Assembly: GCA_000827265.1 (NCBI GenBank)
Contig: KN834875.1
Span: forward strand, 56,901-119,835
Direction of reading: 5' to 3'
Length of the DNA stretch: 62,935 bases
Source: Collybiopsis luxurians FD-317 M1
Lineage: Eukaryota; Basidiomycota; Agaricomycetes; Agaricales; Omphalotaceae
Shown: piece after piece, positions 34,421 through 45,523 of the stretch
Layout: every line of letters starts with the position of its first letter
Numbering within the stretch: position 1 is the stretch's first letter
The notes under the pieces: model-generated
Seen by the model: only the letters and a program-made list of their open reading frames with translations
Database searches by the model: none
Told to the model about the DNA's origin: nothing
Translations under genes and position numbers: made by a program

Positions 34421-37400
34421 TTATCTGCAATGAACAGGCAGACATGCAATCAGGTGATTCTTGTCATTGTGCGCTGATTGACTATTGTTACTTTGTGCAT
34501 TGTTGCGCTTGTGTTTCCAATGGTGCAATTCCACCCCTCCTTCTGTTGGGCACTCTGTCTGGCGAGCAATGCAATGTTGCTTTGTTGGCAGTTGGTCCTC
34601 TTCCTCACTGGAGCTTTCAGGAGGAACAACAATTTGAACTTTCAGAGGGAGAGGTCCAGCAGTCAATGAATCATCAGAATCCTCCACTGAATCTTCAATC
34701 AGTGGTGGGGGACGTTCTGGCAAATCTGAGTCCACCATGAGTTTTGATGGGCCTGCTTGAGGAGAAAGTGTTTTGGATGGTTGTTGGCACTTTCAGTAAC
34801 CAAAGGACAACTCTTTACCACCATTGGTACACAAGGCAGCAGCAGTACTCCCATTTTGAATTTTGTGTGAATCTTGCTGCGACATCCAAGACCCTCTCTC
34901 ATGTGGAAGGTCATTGTAATGATTGCACTGATGCTTCTTTGAGGCTACGGTAGACTGCTGCCCATGCTCCTCAGTCCGCTGATTGCCTCTGTGACTTTTG
35001 TCCCATTTACCCTTTCCCTCCTTTGATTTCTTCATGTCTTTGCAAGGGGGTTCCAGTGAGGTATTGGCATGATAGTTCATTGTGAAGGCAGAGGAGCTCT
35101 GCCTGTTGCAGTTTGAGCTCTTGCAAAGCCTGCATTCATCTTGAGCCCCTGAGTTGGACTGTTCCAATAAGGAAGACTTATCACCAGACAAGGTTTGCTT
35201 CCTGCTGTGGTCCTGATGAGAAGTATTTTCTGTGTCAGAAGAATCTGCAGGCGGTGCTTTCAATTTCATGGCTTTTTTGGAGCCAGCATCATGAGTGGCC
35301 TGCTCTCCCTTGGATTTGTCACCTTGGTGGCTACCCATCTCACTGTCCTCTCCCTCTCCTGCTACCTGCTTCCTCTTCTTATTTGTCCTCACTGGCTTAG
35401 GTTCTTCATCATCTTCAATAACTGCATGGGTAGCCAACCTTGTCTGATACTTTTTTGATTGATGAACAAGGCAGAGGGGCTTGCCAACCTCATTTGCCTC
35501 CTGTGCAGCTCTCACAATTGGTACATGACCTTGATCCTTGAGGGAAAAGGCTTTCTGTTCTAATACATCTCATGAGGCTCAATCATTGGGAATGGGAATA
35601 GAAATACTCACCATCATCCCAAGGCTCAAACTGCACCACCTCCTTAATGCCTCCATTGTCACTGTCCTCTTCCTCATCATTGCTGCTGTCATTGCTAACA
35701 TCACTATTGTCCCAATACAATGGCACAGTCTGATCAGACAAGTCTTTTTGTTCCTTCTTCCATGCCGTGATCTGACATTTGACAAGAATTTTGAGCTCAG
35801 GAGCAGGAATTTGTGATATTTGTGATAACCCTCCTGTGCTGGGTGCTCCTAGTACTCGGAGATGTCGTGGCCAGCCCATGAGACAAACCTTGTGATCTGT
35901 ACATATATCTGCAAAACCAGCATTCCATCGCAGTTGCTTAACCAAGAAATCAGGACAGACTTCTGCAAAAATAACAAATATTCAATCTACAGTCACAAAA
36001 AGCTAGTATCTGTGAACACTTACTGAGTTTCATAAGCAGAATGTTTTTGAATGCAGTACAGAGCCAGGTCTTGTCGTCAGAGTAGCTGTCAATGAATCGT
36101 TGTTTTTCAAGTGGGAGTAGGTTGTCCTGCTGTAAGTGCATGTATTGAGTATGTATCATTGTTCCATAATCCACAGCTTGCACCTTCAAATCAGATGTGT
36201 TGGCATTGTGCATTCCTTTGAACAACTCATTGCCCCCCCATTGAATAGCTTTGGCTGTGATAGGATCAACTGTCCACCTGAAAATGGAAAGTTGGTGGGT
36301 CTCGTACATCAGACGAGCCTGCAGATGGCTAGTGTTGGCACTGAAGGTGAATAGGATGGGACAAAAATGACTTACATGTTCAGAAAATTTGGCACTTAAT
36401 TTGATAAGATGTGACTCCAAAAAGCCCTTTAGATGTTCTTTAGAGGTGTGGTTGTGCATCCTCTTTATATACCAGTCCTGCAGTTCCTGAGCACACTTGT
36501 CCTTTTGGTCATCTGGCAACTGTAGGAGTTTTCTATATTCTGCCTGAAGTGCTGCCTGGAACTCCTTATATGATTTTCCCAGCTTCTGCTTCCACTGCAT
36601 CCCATCTTCAGACACCATAAAGTGCTCAAATATATTCCACAAATTTAGCTTTTGAGAATCCTTTACAGCCTCTCCAATTGCATTATATACTGCTGCTGAC
36701 TTTTTTTTATCCGTCTCGCTAAGCCATTGATACTGTTCTGATAGTCCATCTGAAGCTTGAGTGCTTCCTGTATCCATTCCTTTTTGAGAGGCCCAGGTGC
36801 ATTCTTGACATCGGCATTGTCCCCTTCCATCCCATCATTGCCTTCCTCTGCAAGGTCCTCTTTGTCACTCTTATTGCCCCCTTCCTCTGCAGGGTCCTCA
36901 TCCTCTACAGCATTACTTTCCTCTCTTGAGTCTTCTTCTTGATTGTCTGTAGCACCTGCACTGCATACAGAGGGGGACTCTCAAAAGCAACTGACTTTAG
37001 TTTGCGGAAGAGAATTTTGGTCCAACTGTTTGCTCGCCTCTGCCTCATCTTTGTCATCTACCACACCCTCCTCACCAATCCCTGGAATCCCAATATCCTT
37101 GTTGTCATCATCAAATAGCCTACGAGTGTCAGCATGCTTGTTGTACTCATGATATATGCTCTTCTTGCTTCCTGTAGCTTCTTCATCACATTCACTGATT
37201 GTCAACAGGCCATGCCCTATCTGACCGTTATTCATGGGACTTGGACTACTAGCTGGAGTGGAACTGGACTGCATAGCCCCAGAGGCAAATCAAATTTGCT
37301 CCATAGATTCCAGTGGAGAGTCATTCAATTGCTCATTGTCATTCAGTGGTGGGTTATCATCCTCAGGGAAGGTAGGGGTTTTAGGCAGCTGGCCTCTGTT

Positions 37401-39172
37401 GGCAAGTTTTTTCAAGTGCAGAGGCATTGTGTGGAGTGGAACACCTTCCCATATGTCAATATATTTGCCATACATGTTGTCCATAATGAAGACTCAGAGG
37501 TCCTCCCACCAAGTCAGATCCCCCAAACTAGCGCCAGCCTGCAAAGGCAGAAGCCAGTACAAGTCATTGAAACAGGTTGTAAATGCATTGGTAGTTTGAG
37601 GGTGGCGAGCCCATGCTCTTGTCCTCATCTCTTGCATTCTACTGTGTAAACCATGGTTTATATTGTATTCGCCATACCCTGGGTCTCCCACTTGTGGACT
37701 TCATAACTCTGCACTCGGAGACACCATTACAGACCAATCATGAGGACTTTCAGTGTTGGGTCTTTGCAAAGCTGGCGGCAGAGTCTTGGGCCACAGGAAT
37801 TCATGGGTATTATTCTCATTAGGGCTGGCTGGGACAGGAAGCAGAGAAGGTGGAAGTGGAGAAGGTGCTTGAACTACAGACACAGAAGGCTTGTTGGCCA
37901 GGGGAGTATCAACAGGAAGAGTAAGCACCCTTGCTACCAGCAACATTGGGGATGGCAATCGAAGGGGTGCTTGTGGATGGTCAGCGGGGTGCAGATAATC
38001 AAGGTCAATGTCAGTTGCTGATTCTTCAATGCGCGCATTGTCTAGGAAGGTTGGAGGGGGGTGTTGAGTGGGCTGTGAACCATCCAGAGGAACTTGAATC
38101 TCATTAGATGCAGCTGGAAAGGGATGTTGAGCGGGCTGTGAACCATCCAGAGGAGGTTGAACTGCATTAGATGCGGTACTTTGAGGATGAGAATGCATAG
38201 GTTGTGAAGCTGAATCCTCCTGTTCACGGGTGGTAAAAAGGTGTGCAATGCAAAGCATTCCCTGCTTCCGAGGCCTCCTAAGCTTATGGGGATGCTTGGT
38301 AAAGTCTATGATGCTGTGAATCTCAGAGAACACAAGTTACTAATATCTAACTATGAACCCATTACATTTGACTCCATTTGACAGTCACCTTTATCTTTCA
38401 AATCATCTCAGTCAGTTTGAAACACTGGAGAAACCAGTAAGTTTGGGTTATATTGCAGTAGATTCAGAATTTCTTACCTTGTGTATTCGTTTCAAGAACA
38501 GTCAGATTGTCATTGCCAGGTTCCAATTCAAAAGTAGGAGGGTCTGATAACAAGTGAGTCCATTGAACAGGAAATGCCAATTGGTTTGGGGGGACTGACC
38601 TTGCACCATGAACTCAACACCTGTCTGATCACCCTTTACATCAGACTCCATGGAATCAATTTGTGTCAGGGTAGTAGGACCTATACAGTAAGAAGTTAAT
38701 AGAGAACTAACGTCAAAGGAAAAAGAGAGCTCACCTTGTGGATTAGAATCTTTAGGTACCATCTCAGGGGTATTGTCTTGAGAGGGTAGTGACCTACTCT
38801 CTAGAGCTACAGAGTGCTTGGAGGTCAGAGGAAAAGCATCATTGGTTGGGATCGAAATGAAGTCCAAGATCAGTTGTTTTCCTTTCAGAGGCATCCATCA
38901 TTGTGCAAGGACTTTGGTTTTCATCTGCGCAGGTATACCAGAGTGCGCTCAACATTTGGCATCTCAAGTTTGAGCATTGTCAACAGCCTCTCACTTTTCT
39001 TGGGCTCGAGTAACGCATTTATTTGAAGAGGACATAGGGGCCAAAAGTTGGAAGAGAAGGCAATTGAGGCTGAAGAAAGTCTGTTTAATAGATGAGATGT
39101 AAGCTGATTAGACAGGGCAGCATGAACAATACCAATTTCCAGTTCTCTTTTGGTTTTTCTCTTTTTGCTCAT
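34421..39172 (-). pseudogene. KDZ-element minus-strand gene with acidic, low-complexity and helical segments; unassigned
   Basis: A multi-exon gene appears to start at 39172 ('MSKKRKTKRELEIG') and run to about 34421. Recognisable parts in order: a basic start; a Pro/Gln-rich stretch near 38.33-37.70 kb with two repeats containing 'LDGSQP.QHP'; an acidic stretch at 37.0-36.8 kb; a charged helical block at 36777-35950 ('SEQYQWLSETDKKKSAAVYNA'); and a Lys/Ser/Asp-rich tail at 35515-34421 interrupted by TGA. From memory the helical block resembles proteins often found beside KDZ transposases in mushroom genomes, but I cannot name a domain. Exon borders are uncertain and stops suggest decay. Its conserved place inside the element would imply a transposition-related or cargo role. 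Confidence 0.5.
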
Positions 39173-39571
39173 TGTCTCCCTTCTCTGTGCTGGGCATCAC
39201 TGATCGCTGCCCAGACAATAGTTTAATGGTGTTTCAGATGAAACACTCATAGCTTACTTCCTATTTTCAAGTCAAGTCAAAATTGCTACCTCGGAACATT
39301 ATATTGCAAGAGGTATTGATGTTACCAATGCTACATTGACTGCATAAAGTAAAGAGCTGTAACGACATTGTCTGTACAAGTAAAGCAGGGTATATGAATA
39401 AACATATACTGGATGTGAACACCTTTACACAAGTGATACATTGTTCCAATCAATATCATCAGGCTGTGGCAGTGCCAGCAGGGTTCAACTTCTCCCACTC
39501 CCTGCCCTAGCAATTTTTTCAGCCAACCCCTCCATGCTCACTGTAAGGTCAGCTCTTCACTTCTTCACCTC
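39173..39571. other. Spacer between the two minus-strand KDZ-element genes
   Basis: About 400 bp without a credible frame. It should hold the downstream gene's promoter and the upstream gene's 3' end. Confidence 0.5.
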
Positions 39572-42500
39572 TCAAGCTTTTGCTTGACCATCAGGTTCAT
39601 CGCATGGTAATGTCCATCCATCATGCTCCTTCCTGATCTCATACATTTTATGATTACCTTTGAGCATTAGAGCTTGAGACATATGGACCAACAAGAGGGA
39701 AGTAAAATGGATTTCAAACAGCAGCTCTTTGACCATCACCTCCTCTTCATAACCTGAGCGACCTGGTACTGGGAACACACTGACCCTCTGCACAAAATAG
39801 AGGCCATTGTCTGCAAGCAAGCCTTGCAATGGATCTGGGTCCACATCTCGAACACACCATACAAGGTGGCCAATGTGGTGATGCAGCTTCACATTGTCAG
39901 TATTGGCAATGAGATAGAGGCCTCACATGTCGCACACATGGCTGCTGACAGACTTTGTATGTACAGCCCTGGAGGGGATATTGCAAACATCTTCTGGAGG
40001 AATGACCACAATTGAGTTCTTGCTCTTCCGATTTGTACACATACAGACCTCAATTTGTCTGTTGTTCAACTCCAAATATACAAGACGGTCTTCTTTGCTT
40101 GCCCAGGTGCCATGATGTATCTGAACATGGAACTTGAGCTCGTGCAAATACAAACACCAATGCAGATCAAGAATCCACCGCTCAGGTGGAGGTATGTCCA
40201 AACCCACCAATCCTGTAACTTGACGCATATAAATCCCCGCATCTGCCTGCACAACCCTATTGAAGAGGGCATTGGCACATCATATTTCAGCCTCCCTGAG
40301 CATGATTGTAGTTTTGATGGCTGTATGTTGCAGAGTATACCTGACCCAAAATTTATAATACCTGTCTAGACCAGAAGCATTAAATTCATGTAGATATTGA
40401 ATAGTGCTACAAAAAATGTGAAAAAGTCAAAGGAGTGGATAGTGGAATCTTACTCTGCATGCTGTCCATCATCATAATCCAACCATTTGTCACCGACAGT
40501 GACTATATCATATTGAACAAAGACCGACAATCCACTTGAACCCTTATCATCTGGATGAACATCAAGAACCACACCTCGATAGCCTTTCCTGGTAAGGTGC
40601 TTCACAACCATTATCAGAGTGGTGATCCATGGGGAACAGTGAGTCTGATAATCATTCAATGAACCTTTGGTGTTTTCAAGGGCTAGAGTTGGGGCTGGCT
40701 GAAACACTGAGCCTACTGAGCTTGAGAGATTGCCAATGTCAGTCTCAGCAGGAACTGAAGAAAGAGAATTCAAACAGAATGTGGTGATTGGGTCAATAGC
40801 TGGACGAGCAAAGTTTTGGCCTGTAAGGGAATTAGTGTTGTTTTGTGCTTCTAGATCCTGCTGCAGCCTGCATAGAGTGTTGTCATTCAATAATACGGAG
40901 GCGGAGCATTCAGAATGCTTCACATCCATCACCAGCCCTAGACTGTTGATACTAGGAATAGAGACAATCTGTACACTTTGAAAATCCTTCTGCAGCAGGA
41001 CAGTGGAAAGCATGACTATTTCCTGGCCGAACAGCACTTTGCATTGCATGGAGTCAACAGAATGAATGACACCAATCTCATTGTGGTAAGATTCTGGAAG
41101 TAGAAGACCCTTATAGACTGGGCCATACAGCTCATAAACATGTACTTTATCTCCTGAACAAAAATGCCAAGTGTTAGGAATGGGCATATTTTGCCACAAG
41201 CTTTGGACTTCAGGGTGCCAAGATTGAGCAAATATGGTGAAGAGATTGGGATCCATAGTAGTTGGTGCTGGATGAAGCAACTTTGCTTCCCAGTGCGCCA
41301 AACTGCACCAAAAGAGAACTCCGTCATAAAAAAATTTTCAAACATGACCGCATGGATAGCCTTTGCTAATCGGACAACCTTGGGGACAGTTAAGAAGCTC
41401 CACCTTGATAGGGAGATTGTCATCTGTGGAGGAGTCATTCTCCTCAGGCGAGCCATGCTCATTCAGGGAATCATCTTCCTTGTGGGAATTGAGGTTGCGC
41501 ATCTCCAGTGCAAGTCCAACAGCTTCAGGGTACAACAGCAATGCAAGTAAGAGGCATAAAGTTGAATTTTGATGTATCTGTTTGGTATCGGCAGTGCTTT
41601 TGGAAAAGTGACCCACTAGCACAATAAGAGTATGACCTTTACTGTAAGTTAAGTACAAATCTTCCCATGAAACTACAGCAATATCTCCATTGTATAAACC
41701 TCCTTTCACCACCACCCAGTCCTGCTGAAGATGTTTTGTTCCCCCCTGATCAGGAGCTACACCAGCAACAAGTCAGTGGATTGGCATTTCCAAAATGGTG
41801 GAATTTTGGAGTGCTGGCACATCAGAGATGAAAAGTCATTTGCCAGTACATATATTGGGAGTAAGAGGTGAGGGGTGGGACCAATGCTCTTCTGGGGCCG
41901 GCTGGAGCTGGACACATAGCCAAAGCAGGAGCGATGACCATGGGAAGATGAGGGTAGAAGAAGCCATTTACGCCACAGAGATACATGGCCAAACAGGTAT
42001 TTTGAGGGGACATGTTCAAATACATAAGATATACGAAGCCTTTCTGTTTGGAACAAAAGGCAGTGACTATCATATGCTCCAATGTTGAAGCAGAAGGAGG
42101 ACTCAAAGGTTCAAGTAATGGGGTGTCATTATTGACAATGTTTTTGCAGATCCAAGAAATAATGCTCTGCTCAAAACCCTTCTGTGAAATAGTTGGTGTG
42201 AACACTAGTTCCAATGACAATGATCAACTTACATGGCATTTAACATGAAAAACACTGTATTTTTGCATGAAATTTGGGCCGGGAGAGTTGTATAAAGCCT
42301 GTTGAAGTTGCCGATATAACTCCTGGAGAGCTGGTTCCACCTCCTCAACTTCCAGCGGTAATTCCTGAGCTTGGCAATAAGGAGGACTGGACTCTGATCA
42401 GTCACTCCAATGGGAAGAAGATCAAAACCAGTTATCTGACTGTGTTGGGGCAGCAGTAGAGGTAGAAGAAGAGCTGATGGGAGGGGAGGGGACACCAGGA

Positions 42501-42965
42501 GAAGCAGCAGGAGGTTGTGGACTGACAGCAGAATGGTTGACAGGAGGTACGGAACTTGCAGGTAGTGCAAGTGAGTGAAGATTCTTGACTCTTGAGATTA
42601 TGTCTTCAAAATCACTTGGTCTCCAGAAGCCGTCCTGTCCCTGTGTCATCCGCAAGGGTCTTTGCAAGGTGGAAGGTTGTGGGTCATCTGCGGCAAGCTT
42701 GGATTCCAACTTCCCTTGCCCCGCAAACTCTTTTGATAGATGTTCACAGAACTGTTCTTCATTCAGTTCCTCCAAATCCTCTTCCTCTAGATTAGGGAAA
42801 TGCAAAAAAGAGGAGGTCCCTATCAAGGTAGACCCTAGTTCATCCTCATTGTCCTCATTGTCCTCATCATCTTCATTGGCCTGATCTAGAATGAACACAT
42901 TCTTCTGTCCCTGTCTACTGCACTTCCTGTGTTGTTTTGAGGCAGATTCCTGAGTTAACAGTTGA
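39572..42965 (-). pseudogene. Spt5-like transcription elongation factor homologue carried by the KDZ element
   Basis: Read on the minus strand, the gene opens with a basic segment and an acidic run ('FILDQANEDDEDNED', ~42.9 kb), then a Pro/Ser-rich linker. An NGN-like block follows ('SKQKGFVYLMYLNMS', ~42.05 kb). A KOW-like segment ('VVKGGLYNGDIAVVSWEDL', ~41.7 kb) and another at ~41.17 kb ('FCSGDKVHVYE' then 'GVIHSVDS') come next. The C-terminal part at 40.25-39.57 kb has further short beta-rich segments and ends at TGA 39572-39574. This acidic-NGN-KOW order is that of Spt5, which clamps RNA polymerase II during elongation. Exon borders are not settled, and some blocks sit in different frames, so introns or damage must intervene. 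Fold-level similarity is inferred by eye. Confidence 0.5.
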
Positions 42966-43057
42966 GTTCTAGTGTAGACAAATGTCTGTTAAATATCCAC
43001 ACCAATTGAAACTCATTGATTCTTGAAGATGATTCAGGGTCTGGGTGACTGGGAGAT

Positions 43058-45118
43058 TGGGTAGGGGGCACTGTCATGGTCATGGGCGATATCTACAATG
43101 CAAGTGGGATCAGAATGTTGTTAATACAGAAAAGATATGGAGGGGGGACATGCAGGGATGTACCAACATGGTCTCTCTCTGTATTTTTTCTCTTTTTACT
43201 CCCTTTCATGCTCACTTTTGCCAGATTCAACATCCTTGGGATGCTCTCAACATTCTCAACAGACTACTCATCATTACTACCACTGATGCCCACCCAATGA
43301 ACGCTGTCTGGCCTGACTTACTGTCCCAGGACTATGGATAATGATACTCTAAAAGAAAACAGGAAAGACTTTTTTCCCATGCAAAGTCAGCTGGCTTTCC
43401 CCTCAATGAGCTAAACAGTGACATAAGCTTGCTCAGCCCAGCGGCATATTGGCATATCGCATATGCCGCTAGGCTGAGCAAGCTTATGTCACTGTCTAGC
43501 TCATCAAGGGGAAAGCCAGCCAACTTTGCATGGGAAAAAAGTCTTTCCCATTTTCTCTGAGAGTATCATCTTCAGTGTTGTTGTTGTCATTGCTGTCACT
43601 GCTGACAACGGCGACACCAATATTAGCTTTGAAGCCTTTCCTGGTCACAGTCTCAACCAATCCGCTCATTTCTTAGCATTGTTCCCCATTGACTCTCAAA
43701 TTCAATATCGCATTGTTCATTCTTCACAAACACAATATTCTCCACATTGTTATATCAATTGGCCATCAAGCTGACAAGGCCTGTGGCCTGTAATGACAAT
43801 ACACTATAAATATGGTCAGCAGTACACATTCTCACCTGCTTGACCTTGCGCACTTGAATTATGTCCTCCTCCCAACTGTTATCAATCATCAAGGTGCACT
43901 GCTGGTTCCAATTGACATGTTTCCAAACTAACTAACTGTTTGGTTAGCTCCTCCTTGAACCTTTTTTCCCCTGGACCCTCCGTGCTCAGCCTCCAATCAT
44001 CAACTGGCCATATATATTTGCATACAACTGCAATCTCATTCAATATTGGCCAACATTTGATGATAGATATGTCGCCAATACTCATTCATACACTGATCAA
44101 GTCAAGCAGGAGGTGGCCTATCAGAATCCAAGGGTTGCGCAGACTATGTCAGATATGTTCTTTGACAAACTTTTCCTACTAGCAGAATCTTTCCCATTCC
44201 TCCTTGTTCAGATTACTATGCCTCTTCTTGTCAATTTCCTTTGGCAAGATGACCTCCAAGCAGTTCATCTCAGTATCTTACACTTTATCACCATGTTGCG
44301 AGCCTTATGGGAGGAAGACAATGGAATCAGGACCCCGCAGGTCATAGCCTATAATGAGGTTTGGAGACAAGGGTTGGTCTTTACAGGATGTGTATGACTG
44401 CCAGGCTCATAAAGATGCTCTCAATATTGCAGAGGGGAGGCTTGTTATCAAATCCAATGGCCATGCATGGAGTGTAGACAATGGATGTTTTGTTTACTAG
44501 AATAGTGTTCAAGTGATGTCGTAGTTGTGAACTCTATGTAAGCAATGCTCGCAGTTAAATGTGTCGTGTATATTAGGTATCAGTCATTTGTCATGGATTC
44601 CAATACAATGCTTGTAAAAAAACATGTTCTGCTTGATGTATCAGTACTCTGTATAAGGCTCCCACACTTAAACAAAGAATATTGCCTCGCTCCAAACTGT
44701 GAATTATGATGGAAAGACCCAAAATATGACATTGTACACCATCGGAGGGTCTGCAACAACCTTAAACTATGATCACAGTGTGGCTAGATTTGGAAACACA
44801 ATTATTGTAGGTAATGTGATTGTCTTCAACCTTTATAACCATGTCTGCAATGTTATGATCTGCAGGGCTGTCACATTCTGACTCAGCATTTTTTTGCTGT
44901 TCTGTGCACATATGTAGATGAGACTTGGGTCAATTTTGAGGTGAGGTGCATCTTCTTGGCTTGCTTCCCAGGTTTTTGGTGGGATGACAGATCTGTGGAG
45001 AAGGAGCTGTATGACAAGGATATCAAAGACATCATGAATGGATTTTTAGATAATGATGAAGAGAGGGGTGATTGGTTTGACATTCGCTCAAATCAGTTTC
45101 ATAAGGAGCTACTTTAGT
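43058..45118 (+). pseudogene. KDZ-element plus-strand gene, unassigned, interrupted by a hairpin element
   Basis: Several exon-like blocks share the strand: 43160-43340; 43570-43770 ('VVVVIAVTADNGDTNISFEAF'); 44000-44396 ('WPTFDDRYVANTHSY' through 'RTPQVIAYNEVWRQG'); 44700-44880; and 44888-45118, which ends with an acidic tail and TAG. A 225-bp hairpin element (43343-43567) sits between the first two. The 44.0-44.4 block is hydrophobic-helical and convincing as coding. I do not recognise the family. It shows none of the iron-binding motifs expected of a TET/JBP dioxygenase. Confidence 0.4.
43343..43567. mobile_element. Hairpin MITE inside the KDZ element
   Basis: The two halves are near-perfect inverted copies: GATACTCT at the left end pairs with AGAGTATC at the right end. 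The arms stay complementary to a centre at ~43454, with the 'agcttgctcagc' block repeated in inverse. The whole forms a 225-bp imperfect hairpin. AT flanks both sides; I cannot decide the superfamily. Confidence 0.8.
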
Positions 45119-45523
45119 GTAGTGGTTGTATAGTTATCACACCCATTCGGGGATCATTATTGATTCATGAGCTGCCTCTGAGGACAATGGATATCTAGCT
45201 ACCATATTTAGTGTACACATATTTAGTGTATATCTTTGTATGACAATACCTTGCTTTGACTATCCTTTTTTGGTACTAATATCAAATGTAGTAATTGATT
45301 TGTTTGTCGAACCAATTGTGGTATAGATTTCATGAAGCATGTTGGGAAAGTGTCTGAAATGACATTAAACTAGGAGGACAATTAGAAATAGATAATCACT
45401 CAATCTCAACATTGTGAGTTAAATAGATATAGGGCTGTTGACCTTCTTAACTTGCCCCCTTTCAGACATGTCCATACGTCCCTGGCTTCCTAAAACATCA
45501 GTGAACAAGCTGGCAACTCTGAA

